Source of the DNA: Bacilli bacterium
GTDB taxonomy: Bacteria > Bacillota_I > Bacilli_A > RF39 > UBA660
DNA length: 64,000 bases
Direction of reading: 5' to 3'
Assembly (NCBI GenBank): GCA_017525035.1
Contig: JAFXTH010000015.1
Span: 1 to 64,000 of the forward strand
Below are positions 46,673 to 54,672 of this stretch, in pieces (within the stretch, counting starts at the first letter, position 1; each line of letters opens with the position of its first letter). A model generated the notes under the pieces. The model worked only from the letters and a program-made list of their open reading frames with translations, did not search any database and was not told where the DNA came from. A program made the translations under genes and the position numbers.

Positions 46673-47947
46673 ATGGAGCGTAAAGTAGTAAAATTCTTAA
46701 AACACTGGCAAGAGGATGAAAACAGAAAACCACTAGTAGTATATGGTAGTAAGCAAGTAGGTAAGACTTATACCGTATTAAAGTTTGGAGAAGAAAACTA
46801 TACTAATGTTGTTTATATCGATGCTGATAATAATAAAGTATTAAAAGAAGGATTAAAAAAGCAAAATACTATTGATGGTATAATTGCCAAATTAAGTGAA
46901 ATAACTAAAGAAGAAATTAAAAAGAATGAAACTTTAGTAGTTATTGATAATTTAAATGATGTTGATATTGTTAATACTATCAAAACAATTGGTAAGTTTA
47001 AAAATGAATATCATGTTATTTTAATTACATCTTTACGTGATAATTTAAATAAGTTTAAAGGTACTGAACTTCAATTTAAATCTATGCTTCCAATGGATTT
47101 TGAAGAATATCTAGTTGCAGTAGGAAAAGGTGAGTTAGTTGATTTTATTAAGAACTCATTTAAAAATAGTACTAAAATGCCATTCCATAAAGTTGCTATG
47201 GAATATTACAATTCATATATCTTAACTGGTGGAATGCCTGAAGCAGTTGAGCTTTCATTAAGAGATAATAATAAAATACTTCAAAATTCAGTATTTGATA
47301 AAATAATTGATACTTATAAAAAAGAAATTTCATTACAAGATAATTTAATAGATATATCAAGAAGTATAGAGGTTTATGACAGTATCTCATCTCAATTAAT
47401 GAAATCAAATAAGAAGTTCCAATATGGTCTTATTAAAGATGGTGGAAGAAGTAAAGAGTATGAGAATTCTTTAACATTCCTTCACAACAATGGGTTGATT
47501 TACAAATGCTATAGACTTGATGAGATTAAGTCTCCAATAAGTAATTACAAAGATAAAGATAGTTTCAAAGTATATATGAATGATACTGGTCTATTGTATA
47601 AAAAACTAAAGATCAATGAAGCTATATTTAATAGTGATGATAAAGTTAAACAAGTACTATATGAGAATAGTGTTGCTATATCGCTAATAAGTGCTGGATA
47701 TAGTATTTACTATTATCAATCAGATGGTAAAGCATTTGTAGACTTTGTAATTCAAACAAGAGGTGGTAATATAGTACCTATTGAACTTGTACCATTCAAT
47801 AAAACAAAATCTAAAGCTTTAGCAGTTTATGTTAATAAATATAAACCAAGTGAAGCTATTAGAATTACACAAGACAATTTCTGCATGAAAAAAGGTGTTA
47901 GATATATTCCTTTATATGCAACATTTTGTTTAAGCGAATTAGTTTAG
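46673..47947 (+). CDS. AAA ATPase with DUF4143-type C-terminus
   Basis: 424 residues. P-loop GSKQVGKT at 25-32 follows MERKVVKFLKHWQ; LVVIDNLNDV is Walker B-like. The C-terminal third carries the DUF4143 pattern (YENSLTFLHNNGLIYKCYRL, YMNDTGLLY, VDFVIQ and IVPIELV). In most members the last motif is a nuclease-like D-x-EVK; here the lysine is replaced by valine, so any nuclease activity is doubtful. Family function is unclear; members are often spread by horizontal transfer. TACGGGAGGTC precedes the ATG. gpmI starts eight bases after its stop. Confidence 0.82.
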   Translation: MERKVVKFLKHWQEDENRKPLVVYGSKQVGKTYTVLKFGEENYTNVVYIDADNNKVLKEGLKKQNTIDGIIAKLSEITKEEIKKNETLVVIDNLNDVDIVNTIKTIGKFKNEYHVILITSLRDNLNKFKGTELQFKSMLPMDFEEYLVAVGKGELVDFIKNSFKNSTKMPFHKVAMEYYNSYILTGGMPEAVELSLRDNNKILQNSVFDKIIDTYKKEISLQDNLIDISRSIEVYDSISSQLMKSNKKFQYGLIKDGGRSKEYENSLTFLHNNGLIYKCYRLDEIKSPISNYKDKDSFKVYMNDTGLLYKKLKINEAIFNSDDKVKQVLYENSVAISLISAGYSIYYYQSDGKAFVDFVIQTRGGNIVPIELVPFNKTKSKALAVYVNKYKPSEAIRITQDNFCMKKGVRYIPLYATFCLSELV

Positions 47948-47955
47948 GAGGAATT

Positions 47956-49473
47956 ATGAAAAAATTAGTATTATGTATTTTAGATGGTTGTGGAATAAGA
48001 GAAAATCCGGATGGTAATGCATTTAAAAATGCTAATAAACCTACATTTGATATGTTAATGTCTAAATATCCACATTCAATCTTACAAGCAAGTGGTAAAG
48101 CAGTTGGACTTCCAGAAGGACAAATGGGAACTAGTGAAGTAGGGCACATGAATCTTGGAAGTGGAAGAGTTGCTCTTCAGCCACTACAAGCAATAACTGC
48201 ATCAATAGAAGATGGATCATTAAAAGAAAATAAAGAAATATTAGAAGTATTAGAGCATGTTAAGAATAATAATTCTAACTTACATATAACAGGATTATTA
48301 TCTGATGGTGGAGTACATTCACATATAGACCATTTATTAGCAATTCTAGAATTGTGTAAAGAAAAGGGAGTTAATAATGTCTATATAGATGCTTTCTTAG
48401 ATGGAAGAGATACATATGAGAAAAGTGCTCTTACTTATTTAGATAAACTAAATGATAAGATTAATGAATTAGGAATAGGTACTATTTCTACAATATCAGG
48501 TAGATATTATGGAATGGATAGAGATGATAACTATGATAGATTAAAACTATCATATGATGCTATTGTTTATGGAGAAGGACCGGTTTATAATTCATACAAA
48601 GATTTAATTGAAGATAATTATTCTAAAGGAGTATATGATGAGTTTGTTATTCCAGGAATAATTAATAAATGTCCTTTATCTGATAATGATGCTATTATGA
48701 CATTTAACTTTAGAAAAGATAGATTAAGAGAATTATATACATGTTTTACTAATGTATCTTTTGTTAAAGATAAAGCATTAGAAAAAGGATTACGATTAAA
48801 AGAGTTTAATAATTTAAAAGTATTAACAATGTTCCCTGTAGTTGAATCAGTTAAAGCACCACATGCATTTAATGATTTAGATATGAAGAATATTCTTGTT
48901 GATTATCTACATGATAATAATATTAGTCAATTAAGAATCGCTGAAACAGAGAAATTTGCACATGTTACTTTCTTCTTTGATGGAGGAAGAGAAGTAGAAT
49001 ATCCTGAGATGAAAAAAATATTAATACCATCTCCTAAAGTTGCAACATATGATTTACAACCAGAAATGAGTGCATATATAGTTACTGATAAGTTCTTAGA
49101 AGAAGTAGGAAATTTTGATGTTACCATTATGAATCTTGCAAATGGTGATATGGTAGGACATACAGGAAATTATGACGCTGCTAAAGAAGCCGTTGAAGAT
49201 ATGGATAAATGCTTAGATAAAATCTATAACAAAGTTGTTAAAGAGCTAGATGGAACATTGATCATAATTGCCGATCATGGTAACTGCGATATGATGTGGG
49301 ATGAAAACCATAATCCGGTAACAAGCCATACTACTTTCCCAGTTCCTTGCATAGTTACAAAAGAAGGAATTGAACTTAAGGATGGTAAGCTTGCTGATAT
49401 AGCACCAACAATGCTTCACATTATGGGACTTCCAATTCCTGAAGAAATGACTGGTGAATGTTTAATCAAATAA
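47956..49473 (+). CDS. gpmI: 2,3-bisphosphoglycerate-independent phosphoglycerate mutase
   Basis: Manganese-dependent glycolytic enzyme converting 3- to 2-phosphoglycerate. 505 residues of the alkaline-phosphatase superfamily: metal-binding Asp10 (ILDGCG), catalytic Ser60 (MGTSEVGHMN), LDGRDT, the arginine motif TFNFRKDR, and the second metal set NGDMVGHTG and IIADHGNCD. ATG 47956 follows TTAGGAGG. In Bacillus this gene lies with gap-pgk-tpiA; here it is 10 kb away and co-transcribed with an ATPase gene. Confidence 0.97.
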   Translation: MKKLVLCILDGCGIRENPDGNAFKNANKPTFDMLMSKYPHSILQASGKAVGLPEGQMGTSEVGHMNLGSGRVALQPLQAITASIEDGSLKENKEILEVLEHVKNNNSNLHITGLLSDGGVHSHIDHLLAILELCKEKGVNNVYIDAFLDGRDTYEKSALTYLDKLNDKINELGIGTISTISGRYYGMDRDDNYDRLKLSYDAIVYGEGPVYNSYKDLIEDNYSKGVYDEFVIPGIINKCPLSDNDAIMTFNFRKDRLRELYTCFTNVSFVKDKALEKGLRLKEFNNLKVLTMFPVVESVKAPHAFNDLDMKNILVDYLHDNNISQLRIAETEKFAHVTFFFDGGREVEYPEMKKILIPSPKVATYDLQPEMSAYIVTDKFLEEVGNFDVTIMNLANGDMVGHTGNYDAAKEAVEDMDKCLDKIYNKVVKELDGTLIIIADHGNCDMMWDENHNPVTSHTTFPVPCIVTKEGIELKDGKLADIAPTMLHIMGLPIPEEMTGECLIK

Positions 49474-49501
49474 AAAATACTGCATAAGCAGTATTTTTTT
49501 T
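49473..49501. terminator. Bidirectional terminator after gpmI
   Basis: Stem AAAATACTGC / GCAGTATTTT, loop ATAA, with A-run before and T-run after; shared with the 49500 gene. Confidence 0.85.
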
Positions 49502-49706
49502 ATCCAAGTAAACCTTTAATTGAACTACCAATGTTATCAATATTTATTTTTGCTTTAACAGCATCAATAATGCTATTGATTTGATCATCTGGTAAGTCTA
49601 CACCAATTATACCTTCAACAACTTTAACTGGATTCTTTTGAAAGTTTGCAAGCATAGTTGGATCACTTTGGACTTTTTTGACAATTTCGTCAACTTTTTC
49701 TTTCAT
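49500..49706 (-). CDS. Small helical protein of unknown function
   Basis: 68 residues, amphipathic helices with the pattern SDPTMLANFQKNPVKVVEG and GVDLPDDQINSIIDAVKAKI, ending in Gly-Leu-Leu-Gly. This kind of short protein recurs in gut Bacillota; the first part recalls Nif11-type leader regions but no modification enzyme is near. AAAGGAGATA precedes the ATG. It follows the 49718 gene by 11 bases in the same operon. Confidence 0.7.
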   Translation of the reverse strand: MKEKVDEIVKKVQSDPTMLANFQKNPVKVVEGIIGVDLPDDQINSIIDAVKAKINIDNIGSSIKGLLG

Positions 49707-49717
49707 GTTTATCTCCT

Positions 49718-50605
49718 TTAAATATATGGTGTTGGATTTTCAATATCACCTACAGGCGCATAAGCAGGTACTTCTTGTTGTTGTTCTTGTGATAAAGATT
49801 CCCAATAATTATCTTGTATATCTTTTGGCACAGCATCATAATCTTCACCATTTTTTTCTTGTGTTAATCTTGAAATTGTATCTTTAACTTCATTAATTTT
49901 TCCTTCAAGCTGACTTTTTGTTTCAGGATCTGTTGTAGATTGTGCTGCTGCTTCAAGTTCTTTTAATGTTGCGTTTAATTCATCTATTTGTTTTCCAACA
50001 GTTTCCAAGCGCTCATTATCTTCTTTTTCAATTTCTACATTTTCATTAGGTGCTTTTGGATAATCTTTTACTGTGTCGATGTCTATAATCCTAACAGGTT
50101 CTTCAGTATCTAGTGGTTGGGCTTTTGTTGGATCAAATGTTGCATCTATTGCATCTCTTATCTTTCTAATTGTTTCTTTATTAATTGGAGTTTGTTGTGG
50201 TGTATAGCTAACAGACTCTTGAGGTACTGGTTGAGGTTCTTGCTTAGTTTCAGGTTTCCAAGTTTTTCTTCCTGCTAGAATCTCAGCTTGCTCTTTACCG
50301 CCATCAATTAAAAACTGTTTACCATACTGTTCTGTCACTGATGCAACAAAAGATAAAAGTCTTGCTGCAATATCTTCATGTTTACTATAAGTCTTACGTA
50401 ATTCTAGAAAAGCTCTTTTTACTGCTTCTGCCTTAGGACTAGTTTCTGGTTCTTTTGCAGCCAAAGCAGCTAGATTATCTTTAAACTCTTCAACAGTCAT
50501 TGGTGCTGCTGGTTGATTCATTTTCTTTTCTTCAACGTATTCTTCAATTGCCTTTCTTAAGTTTTCTACAAGTTCTAGTTGAGTTGGCATATTATTATCT
50601 GGCAT
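49718..50605 (-). CDS. Charged coiled-coil protein of unknown function
   Basis: 295 residues, no signal peptide or membrane helix. N-terminal helical segments (about 1-110), a Pro/Gln-rich linker (about 118-145), and a coiled coil (about 190-250, ERLETVGKQIDELNATLK) followed by an acidic, proline-containing tail. It looks like an adaptor or scaffold. AGGAGGTATC precedes the ATG. First gene of a two-gene unit with the small helical protein, divergent from dinB. No family recognised. Confidence 0.72.
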   Translation of the reverse strand: MPDNNMPTQLELVENLRKAIEEYVEEKKMNQPAAPMTVEEFKDNLAALAAKEPETSPKAEAVKRAFLELRKTYSKHEDIAARLLSFVASVTEQYGKQFLIDGGKEQAEILAGRKTWKPETKQEPQPVPQESVSYTPQQTPINKETIRKIRDAIDATFDPTKAQPLDTEEPVRIIDIDTVKDYPKAPNENVEIEKEDNERLETVGKQIDELNATLKELEAAAQSTTDPETKSQLEGKINEVKDTISRLTQEKNGEDYDAVPKDIQDNYWESLSQEQQQEVPAYAPVGDIENPTPYI

Positions 50606-50688
50606 ATTGATACCTCCTATATTCTACCTATATGATAACATATTTTTTAATATTGTTAAATACCGTAAAAAACATAATATTTATTATG

Positions 50689-50709
50689 TTCGATATTGTA
50701 TATATCGAA
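50689..50709 (+). promoter_or_regulatory. Inverted repeat upstream of dinB
   Basis: Perfect eight-base inverted repeat TTCGATAT-tgtat-ATATCGAA, overlapping the -35 element of dinB and next to the LexA-box-like site. A likely operator for a dimeric repressor. Confidence 0.5.
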
Positions 50710-50724
50710 TATTTGTTCTATAAT
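50696..50724 (+). promoter_or_regulatory. dinB promoter with LexA-box-like operator
   Basis: TTGTAT (50696-50701), 17-base spacer, TATAAT (50719-50724). The spacer contains CGAATATTTGTTCT (50706-50719), close to the Gram-positive SOS box CGAACRNRYGTTCG, placed where LexA would block RNA polymerase. Confidence 0.6.
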
Positions 50725-50740
50725 TAAGTTGGGTGGTATT

Positions 50741-51931
50741 ATGGAAAGAGTAATTTTTCATATTGATGTTAACAATGCTTTTTTATCATGGACTGCGGTT
50801 AAACTTTTGAAAAATGGTTATAAAATAGATATTAGAACTATTCCGTCAGTTATCGGTGGAGATGAAGAGAAAAGACATGGCATTGTACTTGCTAAAAGCC
50901 CTGTAGCCAAAAAATATGGTGTAGTAACTGCAGAAACTTTATACCAAGCAAGAAAGAAGTGCCCTGGATTAAAAGTATATCCACCTGATTATAATTATTA
51001 TGTAGAAATGTCTAAGAAGATGTTTGAATATATCTCACAATATAGCCCTGATGTGGAAAAGTTTTCAATTGATGAATGTTTTGTAGACATGAGTGGTACA
51101 CATTATTTATATGGTAACTTAGTTGATCTTGCCTACAAGATTAAAGATGAGATACACGAAAAATTTGGATTTACTGTTAATATTGGAATAGGTAATAATA
51201 AATTATGCGCTAAAATGGCTAGTGATTTTGAAAAGCCTGATAAAGTACACACTTTGTTTAATAATGAAATAGAAGAAAAAATGTGGCCTCTTCCAATAAA
51301 TGATTTGTTATTTGTCGGTAGAAAAACAAGTGAAAAAATAGAAAAGATGGGATTTCACACAATTGGTGATGTTGCACGTGCTAATCCTCAAATATTTATT
51401 AAAGCATTCAAATCTTACGGTGTTGAAATATGGAATAGAGCTAATGGCATAGATGATTCTATAGTAGATTCTTCAACACGTGAAAATAAAAGCATAAGTG
51501 TATCATGGACTCTTGAAAAAGATAGTGATGATATAGATACAATAAAAAAAGTATTACTTAAGCAAACTGATGAAGTAGGAAGAAGCCTAAGAAGGCAAAA
51601 GATGTATGCTACAGTTGTAGCAGTTACATTTAAAACATACGACTTTGTTTCGTTTTCTAAGCAGTGTAGTTTATCTAATCCAATTAAATCTAATGATGAA
51701 ATTTATGCTGCAGTACTAGATATACTGTATAAGGCATGGAATTTTGAGAAGATTAGGAATATAGGTATTAGATTATCTAATTTAACTAAAAACAAAATTG
51801 TTCAAAGCGATATCTTTGGTGCAGACAATAAAAGTGAAGAAAAAGAAAAAGTGCAAACAGCACTTGATAAAATAAAAGATAAGTATGGAACAGATATTAT
51901 AAATCCTGCGTCTTTATTAGAGAAGAAATAA
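50741..51931 (+). CDS. dinB: Y-family DNA polymerase IV
   Basis: Low-fidelity polymerase that copies damaged DNA. 396 residues; the first metal aspartate is D9 (FHIDVNNAF, where most family members have DMDAFFAS or similar), the second pair is D111-E112 (FSIDECFVDM), and the thumb and little-finger regions (SVSWTLEKDSDDI, RNIGIRLSNL) follow. The steric gate motif is NNAFLSW. GGGTGGTATT precedes ATG 50741; longer in-frame starts have no ribosome site. An SOS-type operator in its promoter suggests induction by DNA damage. The end is 27 bases before the next gene. Confidence 0.93.
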   Translation: MERVIFHIDVNNAFLSWTAVKLLKNGYKIDIRTIPSVIGGDEEKRHGIVLAKSPVAKKYGVVTAETLYQARKKCPGLKVYPPDYNYYVEMSKKMFEYISQYSPDVEKFSIDECFVDMSGTHYLYGNLVDLAYKIKDEIHEKFGFTVNIGIGNNKLCAKMASDFEKPDKVHTLFNNEIEEKMWPLPINDLLFVGRKTSEKIEKMGFHTIGDVARANPQIFIKAFKSYGVEIWNRANGIDDSIVDSSTRENKSISVSWTLEKDSDDIDTIKKVLLKQTDEVGRSLRRQKMYATVVAVTFKTYDFVSFSKQCSLSNPIKSNDEIYAAVLDILYKAWNFEKIRNIGIRLSNLTKNKIVQSDIFGADNKSEEKEKVQTALDKIKDKYGTDIINPASLLEKK

Positions 51932-51958
51932 ATGTTATAATATAAAATAGGTGATCGT

Positions 51959-52888
51959 ATGAATATTACACAAGAAAACATTAATCCATTTTTAAATAAA
52001 TATATAAGTTTAATAGATTCAATTTGTGAAGAATATCATTATGAAGCTAATATTAAACATTTATTATATTTGATAGTGCCTGCTTTTATTGTTAAGTATG
52101 GTCCTAGTAATGAACATGCAATACTTGACTGTTTTAAGAAAGTTAAGATATATATTAGTGGCAAAACAGATAAAATAGTTACTGCATCGTTTAATAGAAC
52201 GTTAAACAAAAACGCAAATGGTTATTATACAGAAAAATATGTTTCTATTAATAATTATTCTAATTCAAGCTTACCAGCATTAATTGATAATATTGTTCAT
52301 GAGTTTAATCATGCGATTAATTCGTTAAATAATGAAATTAGTTATGATGATAAAGTTGTTAAGGTAAGAACAGGGCTAAGTACACTTAATTATGATAGAG
52401 CAACACTTAGATTTATTGGAAAGAGCAAAGAAATATCACTTGAGGAAGTGCTTAACACAACCCAGACTGAAGAGATAATAGATATCATTAATTCATTTGG
52501 AAAGTATAGTATAGATAATATGGAATTTTCTAATATGCTATATGCTTTAAAAAATGAAATTAAAGGTAATAATTACGTATCTGATGCTTATAACTATCAA
52601 AAATATGTGTGTGATGAATTAATAAAGAATAAAACTTTTACTCCTACAATTAATAATTTGAGATTAAAGGGATTTATTGAAGATATTCCTAACTTATTTG
52701 ATAATGTTATAGGAAGAGAGGGTAGTTATAAACGTCTTAATGAATTATTAGATGAAGTTCATATTTTAGTACTTAAATACACTAAAGCTAAATTCTTTAA
52801 AGATAGACTATTAAATAAAATAAGATCAAAATCAAATGATGTTATTGCACTCATAAAAGAATACGATAGTAAATGTATATTTAAATAA
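51959..52888 (+). CDS. HExxH protein, cytosolic metallopeptidase-like
   Basis: 309 residues with HEFNH (about residue 115, IVHEFNHAINSLN) on a helix, as in zinc peptidases, and a following glutamate-rich helix ISLEEVLNTTQTEEII that could supply the third ligand. No signal peptide or membrane helix. No family recognised. AGGTGATC precedes the ATG. Close spacing to dinB (27 bases) suggests the same transcript, so it may be produced in the same damage response. The C-terminal half is lysine-rich and helical. Confidence 0.72.
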   Translation: MNITQENINPFLNKYISLIDSICEEYHYEANIKHLLYLIVPAFIVKYGPSNEHAILDCFKKVKIYISGKTDKIVTASFNRTLNKNANGYYTEKYVSINNYSNSSLPALIDNIVHEFNHAINSLNNEISYDDKVVKVRTGLSTLNYDRATLRFIGKSKEISLEEVLNTTQTEEIIDIINSFGKYSIDNMEFSNMLYALKNEIKGNNYVSDAYNYQKYVCDELIKNKTFTPTINNLRLKGFIEDIPNLFDNVIGREGSYKRLNELLDEVHILVLKYTKAKFFKDRLLNKIRSKSNDVIALIKEYDSKCIFK

Positions 52889-52889
52889 A

Positions 52890-52918
52890 AAATCTACACA
52901 AATGTGTAGATCTTTTTT
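52890..52918. terminator. Bidirectional terminator
   Basis: Stem ATCTACAC / GTGTAGAT, loop AAAT, A-run before and T-run after. Confidence 0.8.
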
Positions 52919-53246
52919 ATTTTTCTCTTTCTAAAGTACATAACATATTCATTTCTGATAATTTTGCTTTTGTTACTTCACTATTATCTGTTGAAATAAG
53001 TTTCATGGCTTTTACAGATGTACATATAGCATTATCGTTATCAGGACAAAATTCTTTATAATCTGTTGCCATTATATCATCATATAATTCTTGATATGTT
53101 ATATCACCATTTTTTGCTTTTTCAATTTTAGGTTCGATTTTATCACATAACTGAACTGCTTTAGATGCTTCCTTTCCTCCACATGCTGTTAAAAAGAAAA
53201 CTAAAGCGAAAGTGCAAAATAAACCTAATAATTTTTTAGTGTTCAT
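52917..53246 (-). CDS. Small lipoprotein of unknown function
   Basis: 109 residues with a type II signal peptide and lipobox LTAC (lipidated cysteine at 22). The mature part has four further cysteines (LCDKI, EFCPD, AICTS, MLCTL) that could form two disulphides outside the cell, and the helix pair typical of small ligand-free modules. GGAGGTAA-type ribosome site. It follows the permuted papain-like membrane gene in the same orientation. Confidence 0.85.
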   Translation of the reverse strand: MNTKKLLGLFCTFALVFFLTACGGKEASKAVQLCDKIEPKIEKAKNGDITYQELYDDIMATDYKEFCPDNDNAICTSVKAMKLISTDNSEVTKAKLSEMNMLCTLEREK

Positions 53247-53309
53247 CTTTACCTCCTATGTTAATTATAGTGTATCATTCACAAAAAAATTAGTCAATTT
53301 TAAAGACAG

Positions 53310-54578
53310 CTATTTGCTGCCTTTAAGTGCATATATTTCTTTTGTTATAACATTGCTGTTTTGTTTTTTAAACTCTTTATCCAAGTAGTCATAATATGTT
53401 CCCGGTGTTAATGCACCATTTATTTTTAACAAGTCACTTCCTGTTGCACCAATAACATCATCTACTAGTTTTACACAGTTGGTGAAGAAGATAAAATAAG
53501 TTTTATAACTTGATTTATAAAATTTATAGAATTTTGCACCGGTTAGATTAACAAGTTCCATGGCATAATCATTTTTACCACTTTCAAATATTTTATCTTT
53601 AGTCCATCTGTAGGCATTCTTTTTGATACCTCTTAACTTACTTTCAACCTTTGCTTTTTGTTCATCAGTTAAAGTAAGACCAAAAACAAATACTGTTTTA
53701 TCCGAGTATTTATTGCAATATTTAATATATTTTTCTTTACCTTTTATTTCGTATAATGTTCCATTACCTACAGATTGAAATAATTTTCTTGATGAATTAT
53801 CATAACTTCCGTAGGAATAAACAACTCCCTTGTAGCACAAATCGATGTGCCCAACCATTCCAATTTTATCGTTTCTAACATGTATTAGTATTTCTAAATC
53901 TACTTTTCCACTTGTATCTTTATTAGATACAGTTAATTCTGTTTTCCAATTGGATAAGAATTTATTTATTTTTAGTAATACTTCATATGGAATAATCATT
54001 GCCATAATAATTGGCATAGTTATTCTTAATCTTCTTTTTTTATTGAATCTTTTTGGAAAACATTCTTTTAGAAAGTCGTGAAAGTATTGAATACTAAAGA
54101 GAATCAAATAAAGTCCTAACATTACTGATAAGAAATCAATTTGATTAGATGGATTACTTATCATAATATAACTAAATAAGAAGTCTACTAGACTGCTCAG
54201 TAATACTTGGTAATAGTTCATGTTCTCTTTATTTTTAAATACTAAGTAAGTCATTAGTTTGGATATACCATTTATCAACATGTATAATCCAAAAATGATA
54301 GGGAATAATACTAAAAACTTTTCTTTATTATTTAAAAAGAATACACCTATATTCAAAGAAGATATAGAAAGTACTAAATCTCTAATTTTATTTTCGCGCT
54401 GTCTTCTTATAATGTTTAAAAGAAGTGTTATCTCTCCTAAACCAATCATTATATATGATGTTATTAAGTGAAAGGCGTCATAATATTTTGAATTATATAA
54501 GATCATAGTAATACCTGATCCTAGAAAGACAATTGAAAGAATTAAAAAAGAAATTTTGGATACTGATTTTTCTTTCAT
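53310..54578 (-). CDS. HdeD-like membrane protein with permuted papain-like domain
   Basis: 422 residues. About six membrane helices (10-170) resemble the DUF308/HdeD arrangement. A basic linker leads to another hydrophobic stretch (about 187-203) and a C-terminal domain with His244 (VGHIDLCYKGVVYSYG) before Cys368 (FTNCVKLVDDVIG). The His-before-Cys order and the NC-x3-V motif are those of permuted NlpC/P60 enzymes (YiiX, Lnb/DUF4105-like), which attack lipid or peptide bonds. The topology leaves open which side the domain faces. AAAGGTGAT lies before ATG 54578. Confidence 0.75.
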   Translation of the reverse strand: MKEKSVSKISFLILSIVFLGSGITMILYNSKYYDAFHLITSYIMIGLGEITLLLNIIRRQRENKIRDLVLSISSLNIGVFFLNNKEKFLVLFPIIFGLYMLINGISKLMTYLVFKNKENMNYYQVLLSSLVDFLFSYIMISNPSNQIDFLSVMLGLYLILFSIQYFHDFLKECFPKRFNKKRRLRITMPIIMAMIIPYEVLLKINKFLSNWKTELTVSNKDTSGKVDLEILIHVRNDKIGMVGHIDLCYKGVVYSYGSYDNSSRKLFQSVGNGTLYEIKGKEKYIKYCNKYSDKTVFVFGLTLTDEQKAKVESKLRGIKKNAYRWTKDKIFESGKNDYAMELVNLTGAKFYKFYKSSYKTYFIFFTNCVKLVDDVIGATGSDLLKINGALTPGTYYDYLDKEFKKQNSNVITKEIYALKGSK

Positions 54579-54672
54579 TTTTATCACCTTTAAGTAATTA
54601 TATTTTAGCATATTTATCTATTAATGTGATATAATTAAGTTGTACAACATTTTAATGTTAAGGAGTAGATGT

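Noticed and set aside
49500-49706. Nif11/lanthipeptide-type leader peptide
   Set aside because: No core peptide, no modification enzyme or transporter nearby; helix pattern only.
50641-50740. Origin or attachment site at the inverted repeats before dinB
   Set aside because: The repeats coincide exactly with a promoter and an SOS-type box, which explains them better; no integrase or dnaA is near.
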